From: Terriglobia bacterium
GTDB taxonomy: Bacteria; Acidobacteriota; Terriglobia; Terriglobales; Acidobacteriaceae
Length of the DNA stretch: 43,682 nt
Direction of reading: 5' to 3'
Assembly: GCA_020073105.1 (NCBI GenBank)
Contig: JAIQFW010000112.1
Span: forward strand, 6,495-50,176
The notes below the pieces were generated by a model. That model did no database searches, was not told where the DNA came from, and saw nothing but the letters and a program-made list of their open reading frames with translations. Within the stretch, counting starts at the first letter, position 1. Each line of letters starts with the position of its first letter. Both the position numbers and the translations under genes were made by a program. Of this stretch, positions 35,941 to 43,645 are shown piece after piece.

Positions 35941-35984
35941 CAACTAAATATTTAGTTGACATCCGCGGCCTCATACCGTCTAAT
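35941..35984 (+). promoter_or_regulatory. BlaI-type operator and promoter of blaI-blaR1
   Basis: CAACTAAATATTTAGTTG (35941-35958) is a perfect 18-bp palindrome. It overlaps a perfect -35 box TTGACA (35956-35961), which is followed after 17 bp by TCTAAT (35979-35984) as the -10. BlaI/MecI repressors bind short palindromes of this ACTA-x-TAGT kind, so autorepression by the adjacent blaI is likely. The same 16-bp core recurs before htrA at 37759. Confidence 0.88.
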
Positions 35985-36005
35985 ACGGAGGCACTGGAGG
36001 ATGGC

Positions 36006-36401
36006 TTGCCGCCTAGACAATCGCCCACTTTGACCGAAGCTGAACTCCGGCTCATGGACGTGCTCTGGCAAAAGGGACCGTCCACGGTTCAGCAAGTTTT
36101 GGATGGGCTGCCCAAGCGCCCGCAGCTGGCCTACAACTCCGTGCTGACCACAATCCGCATCCTAGAAAAGAAGGGGTACGTGAAGCACGTGAAGGACGGC
36201 CGCGCCCATGTTTACACGCCGGTAATCGAGCGGGGGGAAGCCACCCGTTCCGAGATCAGCCACCTGGCGCAGCGGTTCTTCAAGAATTCGCGCGAACTGC
36301 TGGTGCTGAACATTCTCGAGGAACAGAAAATCGACGAGGAAGAGTTGAAACGCTTGCGGCAGTTGCTGGGACAGGGCGCAGGGGAGGGAAGCGGACGATG
36401 A
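36006..36401 (+). CDS. blaI: BlaI/MecI/CopY family transcriptional repressor
   Basis: A 131-residue penicillinase-repressor type protein. The N-terminal winged helix is evident (TLTEAELRLMDVLWQKGPSTVQQV, YNSVLTTIRILEKKGYVKH, DGRAHVYTPV) and the C-terminal dimerisation helix follows. BlaI represses target promoters as a dimer and is cleaved or released when BlaR1 senses a signal. The start is TTG 36006, five bases after GGAGG; an ATG at 36001 is out of frame and gives a ten-residue peptide. The gene overlaps blaR1 by ATGA, and its own promoter carries the palindromic operator. Confidence 0.93.
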   Translation: MPPRQSPTLTEAELRLMDVLWQKGPSTVQQVLDGLPKRPQLAYNSVLTTIRILEKKGYVKHVKDGRAHVYTPVIERGEATRSEISHLAQRFFKNSRELLVLNILEEQKIDEEELKRLRQLLGQGAGEGSGR

Positions 36402-37726
36402 CCTCTGTGTTGCCCGAGCTGGCCCGGTTGTCTGCCGAGCGGATGCTGAACGGAATGGCGGAAGGCCTGGTCATTGCCTTCGTTGCCTGGGCGCTGCTGC
36501 GGGTCATGGGCCGGCGCAACGCCAGCACACGTTTCGCGGTGTGGTTCGCAGCATTGCTGGCGATCGCAGCGCTACCCTGGGTAGGTTCTCTGAGTTCCAG
36601 TTCCGTTTCTGTTGGAGAAGGTCACTCGGCGATCACCATGCCCGGATCCTGGGCGGTGACTTTCTTCTTGGCGTGGGCAGTGATTGCCGGTTTGGCGCTA
36701 TTGCGGGTGGCGGTTGGGCTATGGCAGTTGCGCAAGCTGCGTGCCGATAGCACGGCGGTGGATCTCGCCGGCCTGGATCCCGCGGCGCGGAACACCTTAG
36801 AAGAATTTCAACAGACACGGGCGGTGGCGCTGGCTGTGTCGGATAAGCTGCGCGTCCCCACCGCGATGGGTTTCTTCAAGCCGATGGTAGTGCTTCCGGC
36901 GTGGGCCGTGCGCGAACTCTCTGCGGAAGAATTGAACTCGATTTTGATTCACGAGTTGGCCCACCTGCGGCGGCGCGACGACTGGACCAACCTGGCGCAG
37001 AAGTTGCTGCATGCGATCTTGTTTTTCCATCCGGCAGTGTGGTGGGTGGAGCGGCAACTTTCGCTGGAACGGGAAATGGCTTGCGATGACGTGGTGCTGG
37101 CCCGTACCCGGAATCCTCAGGCGTATGCGGAATGCCTGGTCTCAGTGGCGGAGAAGAGTTTTGTGCGGCGAGGGCTGGCCCTGGCGCAGGCCGCCGTCAG
37201 CCGGGTGCGCCAGACCTCGATGCGGGTGTCGCAGATTCTGGACCACGACCGGCCGGGCGCAATCCGCGTCTGGAAACCGGCGGTGGGCCTGGTGGGAGTG
37301 GTGTCCCTGGTGGCGGTAATCGGATTGGGGCACGCTCCGCAGTTGGTTGCATTCCGCGACAGCGTGCCAGCGGTCTCGATGGCGGCGGTGGTTCCACCGG
37401 CAGTAATGACGAACTCGGTCAGCAAGACGACAGCGTTGGCAGTGAAGAAAGCCAAGCCAGTGACGTCGCCAAAGTCGGTTGTCGCCAGAAGCGCGCCGCA
37501 GCCTGCTGCTGAATGGCAAGCGTTTGAGACCAGTTTTGTCGAAGGGGCGGCGAACGCCGGACCGCGGCCGAGCAATGCCAGCGTGCAGACTGTATTCGTC
37601 GTGATGCAGACCCGGCAGTGGGATGGGTCGGGTTCGGGGACGTGGACCGTCTCGGTGTGGCGCCTGACGGTGTTGAAAGCGAACCCGGTTCCCGCGGCCG
37701 TCAACGTTCCGGCGAAGTCGACGTAA
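36398..37726 (+). CDS. BlaR1/M56 family membrane metallopeptidase
   Basis: A 442-residue membrane protein of the M56 family. It has four hydrophobic segments (about 20-40, 42-65, 85-110 and 305-325), with the gluzincin motif HELAH at residues 185-189 and the likely third ligand in LEREMACDD (Glu224 or Glu226). In BlaR1/MecR1 the cytosolic zinc site cleaves BlaI after an extracellular sensor is acylated by beta-lactams. Here, after the last membrane segment, the roughly 110-residue tail is Ala/Val/Lys-rich with no penicillin-binding SxxK domain. The signal detected must therefore differ. It overlaps blaI by 4 bp. Confidence 0.92.
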   Translation: MTSVLPELARLSAERMLNGMAEGLVIAFVAWALLRVMGRRNASTRFAVWFAALLAIAALPWVGSLSSSSVSVGEGHSAITMPGSWAVTFFLAWAVIAGLALLRVAVGLWQLRKLRADSTAVDLAGLDPAARNTLEEFQQTRAVALAVSDKLRVPTAMGFFKPMVVLPAWAVRELSAEELNSILIHELAHLRRRDDWTNLAQKLLHAILFFHPAVWWVERQLSLEREMACDDVVLARTRNPQAYAECLVSVAEKSFVRRGLALAQAAVSRVRQTSMRVSQILDHDRPGAIRVWKPAVGLVGVVSLVAVIGLGHAPQLVAFRDSVPAVSMAAVVPPAVMTNSVSKTTALAVKKAKPVTSPKSVVARSAPQPAAEWQAFETSFVEGAANAGPRPSNASVQTVFVVMQTRQWDGSGSGTWTVSVWRLTVLKANPVPAAVNVPAKST

Positions 37727-37758
37727 GAATCGTCAGGGCATTTTTTTTGCAGTTTACA

Positions 37759-37774
37759 AACTAAATATTTAGTT
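37759..37774 (+). promoter_or_regulatory. BlaI-type operator upstream of htrA
   Basis: AACTAAATATTTAGTT is a perfect 16-bp palindrome identical to the core of the blaI operator at 35942. It lies 6 bp before the htrA ribosome binding site AAGGAG (37780-37785). The spacing places it where BlaI would block transcription initiation or early elongation of htrA. The promoter itself is not clear. Confidence 0.85.
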
Positions 37775-37794
37775 GCACCAAGGAGATCAAGAAT

Positions 37795-39333
37795 ATGAAA
37801 ACTCTGATTACAAAACTTCGGCAGACTGCCGGCCGGCACGCAGCGGTTGCGCTGATCGCGATCGTCGGACTGGCGTCGGTCGTGACCTACGAAGTGGTGA
37901 AGCCCATCTCTGCCAGAGCCGCGACTCCGGCTCCGGCTCCAGCGGCGGCTGGGCTCGACGACAACAGCATCAATGCATTGCTTTCGCTCGACCGGGCGAT
38001 GGAAACCCTAGCGGCGCGGGTGACCCCGGCCACGGTCAACGTAGCCGTCACCTCAAAGAGCAAGCCCGACGCAACCGATGCCCAAATTCCCGACGAGTTG
38101 CAACGCTTCTTCGGCGGACCGGGGATGGGCCCGCGCATGCAGATCATCCCTAGGGGCCCGCAGATCGAGCGCGGCATCGGAAGCGGCGTCATCATCTCCC
38201 CCGACGGCTACATCGTCACCAACGCACATGTTGTGGATGGGGCGACGGACATTCGCGTGACCATGAGCGACCGTAAGATTCTGCCGGCGAAGCTGATCGG
38301 CACCGACCCGCTGACGGACCTTGCGGTGATCAAAATTGAAGGCAGCAATTTCCCCAGCGTTCCCTGGGGAGACTCGACCAGCCTTCATCCCGGGCAGACG
38401 GTGCTGGCGTTCGGTAACCCCTTCGGGTTCCGCTTCACGGTGACGCGCGGAATCGTCAGCGCTCTCAACCGTCCCAATCCGTCGGAAGACCGGCGGAAGC
38501 CGGGCGCGTTCATCCAGACCGATGCGGCCATCAACCCGGGCAATTCCGGCGGGCCGCTGGTCAACGCTCACGGGGAGGTCGTGGGCATCAATACTTTCCT
38601 GGTGTCGGGTTCGGGGCAGTTTGCCGGTATGGGCTTCGCCATCCCCACGCAGATTGTGCGGCCCACGGTGGAGACACTGATCAAAGACGGCAAAGTCACA
38701 CACGGTTACATCGGGATCGGGATCGCTGATGTGACGCCGGAGAACTCGAAGTTCTTCAAGCTGAGCGATGCCAGCGGAGCGCTGGTCAGCCAGGTGGAAG
38801 ACGGTTCGCCGGGCGCGAAGGGCGGGTTGAAGATCGGCGACGTAATTACCGAACTCAACGGCGAGAAAGTCGCTGACGCGGGACAACTGCAGGTGGAAGT
38901 GGGACAGAAACGGCCGGGCACCGTCGTGAAACTCGGGCTGATCCGCGACGGCAAGAGCATGACGCTGCCGGTGACGCTCGAAGCCATGGGCAGCCGCGAC
39001 AAAACCGGAAACGAGATTGGCGAGAGCGGCCCCGGCAAGATGCGTTGGGGGATCGGTCTGAGCGATCTTACGCCGGATGTGCGCGATCAAATACAGGCGC
39101 CGAGCGACTTGCACGGCGCGGTGGTCGAGCAGGTGCAGCCGGGAAGTGCGGCGGACGACGCCGGACTGCGACGGGGCGACGTCATTATGCAGGTCAACCG
39201 GCAGGATGTGAAAGACGCCTCCGACGTGAAAGATGCTTTAGCCAACGTGCCCAAGGGACAGGACGCGCTGGTGCTGGTGTGGTCGAACGGCGGGAACACT
39301 TTCCGGGTGCTGCACGCGCCGGAAGGGATGTAA
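37795..39333 (+). CDS. Do family serine protease HtrA/DegP
   Basis: A 512-residue periplasmic protease-chaperone. After an N-terminal membrane or signal segment (about 15-37) and an Ala/Pro linker, the trypsin-like domain shows the catalytic triad His145 (TNAHVV), Asp175 (DLAVIKI) and Ser251 (GNSGGPL). Two PDZ domains follow (about 300-390 and 405-505). It degrades or refolds damaged envelope proteins. AAGGAG at 37780 supports the ATG at 37795. The upstream operator shared with blaI implies control by the BlaI-BlaR1 pair. Length and domain order fit the DegP/DegQ type; no family subtype is claimed. Confidence 0.96.
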   Translation: MKTLITKLRQTAGRHAAVALIAIVGLASVVTYEVVKPISARAATPAPAPAAAGLDDNSINALLSLDRAMETLAARVTPATVNVAVTSKSKPDATDAQIPDELQRFFGGPGMGPRMQIIPRGPQIERGIGSGVIISPDGYIVTNAHVVDGATDIRVTMSDRKILPAKLIGTDPLTDLAVIKIEGSNFPSVPWGDSTSLHPGQTVLAFGNPFGFRFTVTRGIVSALNRPNPSEDRRKPGAFIQTDAAINPGNSGGPLVNAHGEVVGINTFLVSGSGQFAGMGFAIPTQIVRPTVETLIKDGKVTHGYIGIGIADVTPENSKFFKLSDASGALVSQVEDGSPGAKGGLKIGDVITELNGEKVADAGQLQVEVGQKRPGTVVKLGLIRDGKSMTLPVTLEAMGSRDKTGNEIGESGPGKMRWGIGLSDLTPDVRDQIQAPSDLHGAVVEQVQPGSAADDAGLRRGDVIMQVNRQDVKDASDVKDALANVPKGQDALVLVWSNGGNTFRVLHAPEGM

Positions 39334-39356
39334 GCGAACACCCGAGTGAAGGCCTT

Positions 39357-39383
39357 GGGGCAGGTGCCCTCCTCACCTGCCCC
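39357..39383. terminator. Hairpin after htrA
   Basis: GGGGCAGGTG and CACCTGCCCC form a perfect 10-bp stem around CCCTCCT, 24 bases after the htrA stop. No T-run follows, so it may act as a 3' stabiliser or as a repeat unit and not as a classic intrinsic terminator. Confidence 0.45.
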
Positions 39384-39773
39384 GAGGAAATCAACAGCTC
39401 TCACCACAGAGGGCACAGGGGACACAGAGTCCCCGACAACAATGTCATCTTGAGCGGAGTGGGCGGACTCGTTCACGAGTCAGCCCGCGCAGTCGAAAGA
39501 TCGCTACATCTTCTCCAGTGCTGATGGTGAGGCAGGGAATACGCTTCTCGGGTTGGGAAGGGCACGAGTTCACTCGTGCCGAAACGGCTGCAGTCAAGAT
39601 GCGGCTTTAGCCGCTGAGGGCGGCCTCGGCTCCGCTATCACGACTGAACACTCCCCACGTGGAGCTTGGACAGCCACTTTCACGGGTCGGAGTGATGTGC
39701 CGGCCTGGTGGCGGCGTAGGCGAGGAATGCCCAACCAAGCAACCGCGGCCTGGGTGGGCACCTGCCCAACCCT
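39384..39773. repeat. Intergenic cluster of short palindromes
   Basis: No gene is supported. Successive hairpins are GACTCG-TTCA-CGAGTC (39466-39481), GGCACGAG-TTCA-CTCGTGCC (39561-39580) and GCGGC-TTTA-GCCGC (39601-39614). A CCACAGAGGGCACAGGGG string occurs at 39402. Two hairpins share the TTCA loop. This resembles stacked repetitive extragenic palindromes. Confidence 0.65.
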
Positions 39774-40376
39774 TCAAACCACAACCTTGTGAATCGCCTC
39801 GCAGAGGTCGCTCACAAACTGAATGGCCTGTTCCGCCATTGGGGGATTTATTGGCCATAGGACCCCTGGAAAACTTGGATCAAGGTCTGCTTCATGTGCG
39901 ATCTTGTTTCTCCTTTCTACCAACAACTGAACACGATCCTTTAATGTTTTTGGATCTTCCTTCAACTCGACCGCAACGGCTTTCCACAGTTCCACATTGG
40001 AAAACAACCGGAGTGCATCTGCTACCCTCTCAGGGTTCTGAAAGGACTGAAATCCATGGCGTGTTCGAATCTCGGATTCTAGCTGGCCCGCAGACGTGGT
40101 ACCGCCAATCACGCCCAGCATGCATTCTAGAGACACATCGAAGCGCAAAAACGCTGGGGTCGAAGGGCGTTTCCCGTCGAATACCTCGAGCATTCCGAGC
40201 CTAGTCACCTCGTGAATGTAGTGATCTAACGCGCTGACGATCATCACTACTTCGGCTCTCAGCACATCGGTAAGGTCCACGACGGGAGTGACCATTGACG
40301 AAACACGGAGATAGATGGCGTGGATGTTCCTGACCCGGTCCAGATTTTGCCGGAATTGGTCAATTGCTTGCTGCAT
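39774..40376 (-). CDS. HEPN-domain protein (RiboL-PSP type)
   Basis: A 200-residue helical protein. The beginning (DLTDVLRAEVVMIVSALDHYIHEV, about residues 34-57) and the R-X4-H motif RNKIAH (Arg156-His161) fit the RiboL-PSP HEPN family. HEPN proteins of this kind are predicted RNA endonucleases in toxin-antitoxin and phage-defence loci. ATG 40376 is chosen; TTG 40391 is possible. It overlaps the end of the ParA-like gene by 17 bp, so both are likely made from one transcript. No antitoxin-like small protein is adjacent, so the ATPase may be the regulator. Confidence 0.82.
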   Translation of the reverse strand: MQQAIDQFRQNLDRVRNIHAIYLRVSSMVTPVVDLTDVLRAEVVMIVSALDHYIHEVTRLGMLEVFDGKRPSTPAFLRFDVSLECMLGVIGGTTSAGQLESEIRTRHGFQSFQNPERVADALRLFSNVELWKAVAVELKEDPKTLKDRVQLLVERRNKIAHEADLDPSFPGVLWPINPPMAEQAIQFVSDLCEAIHKVVV

Positions 40377-41418
40377 TGTCGATAATTGCAATGACGCGGT
40401 CGGCGGCTACCGAGAAAAGGTCGTAAAATTTCCTCATCGATTCCTTTGTGCCCTCGAGCACAACTCCCACCTGCTCGAGTTGCGCATCAGAAAGCGCAAA
40501 GACCGGCACTTGGTGTTTTTGAGATTGGGCTATCAGAGAGTTGAAATCGGGCATCTGGAGTAGGGGTTTTTCTGGCAAGAAACCGGCGTGTTCGTAGGCT
40601 TCGGTCGCAAGAACCATGCCCGCTTGACGCAAGGCGGGCAGCAGACGTTTGGCTAGGCCCGTCTCTAGCTGATCGATCCATTGTTGGAATGCTTTTGCGG
40701 GCACATTCTCGCTTCGGGGGCGGTATTTCTGAACAATGCTACCCAAGAATTTTGGAAGGACACTAGGGAAGGGATAGCTTGCCTCCGCTAGTAGAGGCAG
40801 TTGCTGTGCTCGCTGGGCCCAAGCTCTCCACTTTGGGATGATGTTGGCTAGTGAGTCAATACCCATCATGGAAAAGTAGTCTGGATGCATGGGAACGAGA
40901 AAATATTCGCAGGTCATCAGCAGATTCTGGTTTACCGAACCAAGGCTGGGGCTCATATCTACCAGGACGTAATCGATGGAGTATGCTTTCGCAGTCTGCA
41001 AAATTAGATGGCGAATCGATCCCGGCAAGTTTCTGAGCGTGACTAGAGATCCAGACAGCTCCTGCGCAATCCCGAGCGTGACCTCATATTCTGCGAGCCC
41101 AATGTGGCCCGGCAACAAGTAGAGATTCTGATTCCCCGGAATTGACACACACTCTGCGGCGCGAATTGGCTCAGGACGAGACTCGAATGCAGGCGCAAGA
41201 CCATCCCGAATGTTTTTCGGAATACCTGTTCCGACAATAGACTGTAGGTCCTCCAGCTTCTTGAAGCCGAGGACCATTCCCGTCAGATTGCACTGAGGGT
41301 CACAGTCAACCAAGAGCACCCGTTTATCCTTAGTTGCCAGCATCCAGCCCAAATTGAACGCGGTGGTTGTCTTGCTCACGCCACCCTTGTGATTGAACAG
41401 GCAGATTACGGTCGTCAA
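40360..41418 (-). CDS. ParA/MinD-type ATPase
   Basis: A 352-residue SIMIBI ATPase. The deviant Walker A motif is KGGVSKTT (residues 11-18, signature Lys11), VDCDPQCNLTG follows as Walker A', and VLVDMSPSLGSVNQN is the Walker B-like region. The C-terminal part (about 250-350) is longer than a minimal ParA. ParA proteins move plasmids or protein complexes, but no parB or parS candidate is nearby; the neighbours are a HEPN RNase (17-bp overlap) and a deaminase 18 bp upstream. A regulatory or defence ATPase role is therefore as likely as partition. The start is TTG 41418 with AGAGGGGGA upstream. Confidence 0.88.
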   Translation of the reverse strand: MTTVICLFNHKGGVSKTTTAFNLGWMLATKDKRVLLVDCDPQCNLTGMVLGFKKLEDLQSIVGTGIPKNIRDGLAPAFESRPEPIRAAECVSIPGNQNLYLLPGHIGLAEYEVTLGIAQELSGSLVTLRNLPGSIRHLILQTAKAYSIDYVLVDMSPSLGSVNQNLLMTCEYFLVPMHPDYFSMMGIDSLANIIPKWRAWAQRAQQLPLLAEASYPFPSVLPKFLGSIVQKYRPRSENVPAKAFQQWIDQLETGLAKRLLPALRQAGMVLATEAYEHAGFLPEKPLLQMPDFNSLIAQSQKHQVPVFALSDAQLEQVGVVLEGTKESMRKFYDLFSVAADRVIAIIDNAASN

Positions 41419-41436
41419 TTGTCCCCCTCTTAGTTC

Positions 41437-41949
41437 CTATGTGCCCCTCTTTCGCTTTCTCGACTTAAGAATCTTGGGGTCTATGGGTACGAAATCGACA
41501 CCAGCTTCCTCAAACATCGCTAACGAGATTTTCCCCGTTCTGTGGGTGTGAGAACCTGGGTTTCTTTCAGGATCGGGCTTAATTCCGAGGACCCGCGCAA
41601 CACCGGCTTGAATAATGAGCACCGCGCACCTAGGGCAGATCGGCTTCCCATACACATACAAAGCACCCCTCCTAGCACGAGAACCAGAGCAGAGAAGTGT
41701 GTTTTGTTCAGCATGAACGATCATCTCGTTCTTTAGCTTGCCGTCTTTTAGCTTTTCGACGTTGTCTTCAACACCAGCCGGAAATCCATTGTACCCAAGC
41801 GCAATCGGCCAACCCTTCTTGTCCAAGAGAACAGCGCCAACTTTTGCCTTCGGATCTTTCGACCAAAATGATATCCGCTTTGCGAGCAAGAAATAACGGC
41901 GGTCCCACTTATCCGCAGTCTTCTTCTTCATGCTCATGCTTAGCCTCAT
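41437..41949 (-). CDS. Deoxycytidylate deaminase-like zinc enzyme
   Basis: A 170-residue cytidine/deoxycytidylate deaminase-fold protein. The zinc site is His79-Ala-Glu81 (VHAEQN) and Cys105-x2-Cys108 (PICPRCA). The N-terminal RISFWSKDPKAKVGAVLLD and GYNGFPAGVEDN segments are typical of dCMP deaminases, which convert dCMP to dUMP. The C-terminus is basic (KSRKRKRGT). A strong AGGAGGAT ribosome binding site precedes ATG 41949. It heads a three-gene minus-strand run with the ParA ATPase and the HEPN protein. Deaminases that deplete dCTP are known in phage defence, so a defence role is plausible, but a housekeeping dCMP deaminase cannot be excluded. Confidence 0.87.
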   Translation of the reverse strand: MRLSMSMKKKTADKWDRRYFLLAKRISFWSKDPKAKVGAVLLDKKGWPIALGYNGFPAGVEDNVEKLKDGKLKNEMIVHAEQNTLLCSGSRARRGALYVYGKPICPRCAVLIIQAGVARVLGIKPDPERNPGSHTHRTGKISLAMFEEAGVDFVPIDPKILKSRKRKRGT

Positions 41950-42103
41950 AAGCTATCCTCCTGCAAACATGGCCCTTCGCAGAAGAGCGCAGCCTGTGGC
42001 GGTTCATACGCTCTCCTCAGATGCGGGAACGCACAGCCAATTCTCTTGAGGAATGCAGCGGAACCGAATGTTGGAAAGCCCTACCTTTCTATCAAGTGGA
42101 GTC

Positions 42104-43030
42104 CTAGGGATTCTGGGCAAACCTATGAATCTCAGCCAATATCGGCTCCTGATGCCAATAGGCTCTTATTGACGTAATCCTGCCTGCCGCATTCACTTCA
42201 ATTATGTCGACACCCTCGAAAGTCAAGCCTCTCCCATTCTTACCACGCACCTTCGCAGTCCACTTGATTGCAGCACTGTCACCAACAACGAAGACATCAT
42301 CCCGGGAGAAGTCGAAACCCTCGCAGGACTCAGCGAGCTTGAGAAAGAAACTGCGTAGTACGGGAAATCCAGCAGGACCTTGATCCGTGCTCGCGGGCGA
42401 TGCTGTGACAGAAACCTCGAACATCGCAGCCCATTGATCAAGCTCCATCGCTTCTAACTTCTCAAAGTAACCCTCAACTGCCCTCTGAACATGTCCACAC
42501 TCAACCCGTGCAGCAGTGTGAACGCGCTTTGGCGTCCATGCGGTGAAGATTGAGACTAAGCCCGGCAACACAATGGCAAGAAACACAAGCCCGGTGGCTA
42601 ATTCATATACGACAATCCGCTGTGAGGCGAAATCGAACGGCGAATAATCGCCGTAACCGAGAGTGCTCAGCGTAACGAGGCTGTAGTAGAAGGCTTCACT
42701 TGGTCTCGACAACGGTGCCCCATGGCCGTAGATGTAGCCAAACCGTAAGTAAAGGACTGCGTATGCAACAATAATTTCGTACATATTTGCTATTGCAAAA
42801 CCAAGACTCCGTCGTGCAGTACGGTCAGTCCACGGTATCCGTTCACTCTTCACAAAAATGAAGTACAAGCGGTAGGTGAGTATATCCAGTATTCGCCACC
42901 CGGCGAAGCCAGCGAGGAAATCACCAACGTGTCCTATTGCACCGTCAGTGAGATTGTAACGAAGCCATGGGAATCCAAAGAGGAGCAGCATCGTCAAGTA
43001 GAAGACGAAGAAAAGGACGTATTTATCCAT
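42104..43030 (-). CDS. K+-channel-like protein with C-terminal NTF2-like domain
   Basis: A 308-residue protein. Hydrophobic segments lie at about 3-23, 35-60, 75-97 and 137-163. The pore loop before the last one carries the potassium selectivity filter TLGYGD (residues 123-128, in VTLSTLGYGDYSPF). The cytosolic part from about 175 to 305 resembles a SnoaL/NTF2-like fold (VQRAVEGYFEKLEAMELDQWAAMFE...FVVGDSAAIKWTAKVRGKNG...VDIIEVNAAGRITSIRAYW). The fusion suggests a ligand- or partner-gated channel, but the NTF2-like domain may also be an enzyme. The start is uncertain: ATG 43030 is conservative, while ATG 43219 would add 63 residues. The frame reaches 43462 only by running through repeats. Confidence 0.8.
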   Translation of the reverse strand: MDKYVLFFVFYLTMLLLFGFPWLRYNLTDGAIGHVGDFLAGFAGWRILDILTYRLYFIFVKSERIPWTDRTARRSLGFAIANMYEIIVAYAVLYLRFGYIYGHGAPLSRPSEAFYYSLVTLSTLGYGDYSPFDFASQRIVVYELATGLVFLAIVLPGLVSIFTAWTPKRVHTAARVECGHVQRAVEGYFEKLEAMELDQWAAMFEVSVTASPASTDQGPAGFPVLRSFFLKLAESCEGFDFSRDDVFVVGDSAAIKWTAKVRGKNGRGLTFEGVDIIEVNAAGRITSIRAYWHQEPILAEIHRFAQNP

Positions 43031-43262
43031 GTTTCTGGTGAAGGCTGATTCTGCCTCTGCAGTCTCGCCCTCTCCTATGAACCATCGCGAGGGTGACACT
43101 GCTTGAGCCAAGACAAAGGAACAGCTCAGTGTCTTGGCAATAGCGGTGCGATTCCCGTCGTGCCAGACTCGTGCTAGCTCCTCGCGTGAGTCGGCGAAGC
43201 ATTTTCTTGGTGCCGTCATGTATATGTGGGCCGTTCTTTGTTTTCTTGGCGCAAGTGCAAAA

Positions 43263-43346
43263 GGGGTCACGGCTTGCGCCGTGACCCCCCTCAGAGTCGG
43301 ACAATTTATACCTCTGTGAGACGGGTTCTGTCTAGCCACTTTTGTG
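43263..43346 (-). repeat. Dispersed structured element, copy 2 (inverted)
   Basis: On the minus strand this matches 33124-33206: CACAAAAGTGGCTAGACAG, then GTATAAATTGTCCGACTC, then an 11-bp hairpin GGGGTCACGGC, loop GCAA, GCCGTGACCCC (43263-43288). One-base indels and scattered substitutions separate the copies in the leader. In the stem the three substituted pairs changed on both sides. Confidence 0.75.
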
Positions 43347-43405
43347 GTATGTGCTTTCTCCCAAGACGAACGGGAGAATACCTTGAAATCGCAGGGAAGC
43401 TGAGC

Positions 43406-43465
43406 TCCCTCGACTTCGCTCGGGATTTCGGCGGCGGGCTCGACGCCCGCCAAGCGCCTCAACTT
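43406..43465 (+). repeat. Dispersed repeat, second copy of the 31575 unit
   Basis: About 60 bases, starting TCCCTCGACTTCGCTCGGGA and ending CGCCTCAACTT, about 88 percent identical to 31575-31635 on the same strand. It includes a GCGGGC...GCCCGC hairpin. Translated on the minus strand it gives RRLAGVEPAAEIPSEVEG, which explains the spurious N-terminal extension of the channel gene. Confidence 0.75.
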
Positions 43466-43569
43466 CGACTTCGCATCCGATTTCGCAAGCGAAACCGGAT
43501 GATTCGTTCAGGATGACAGCAGGAAAGGACGGGTGGCCGACTCAAGCCCGGTCTTGTGTTCAGTCTCAT

Positions 43570-43606
43570 GACATCCTTTACAAAATGTCTCTAGACATCC
43601 TTTACA
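43570..43606 (+). mobile_element. Edge of an IS481-type insertion sequence: terminal direct repeats
   Basis: GACATCCTTTACA occurs twice, at 43570-43582 and 43594-43606, 24 bp apart, just before a transposase start. Such repeated GACATCCTTTACA/TGTAAAGGATGTC strings are familiar at the ends of IS481-like elements, where they serve as transposase sites. The element runs off the right end of the window, so its other end and any target duplication cannot be seen. Confidence 0.65.
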
Positions 43607-43645
43607 CTCCGGCGCGGCGCAGCGAGCGCGGGAGCATACCTATCG

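Noticed and set aside
38053-39114. Minus-strand frame of 353 codons
   Set aside because: It is antisense to htrA, whose catalytic residues are intact.
40360-41418. Plasmid partition locus based on the ParA-type ATPase
   Set aside because: No parB gene, parS-like repeats or replication gene is nearby; the neighbours are chromosomal and accessory genes.
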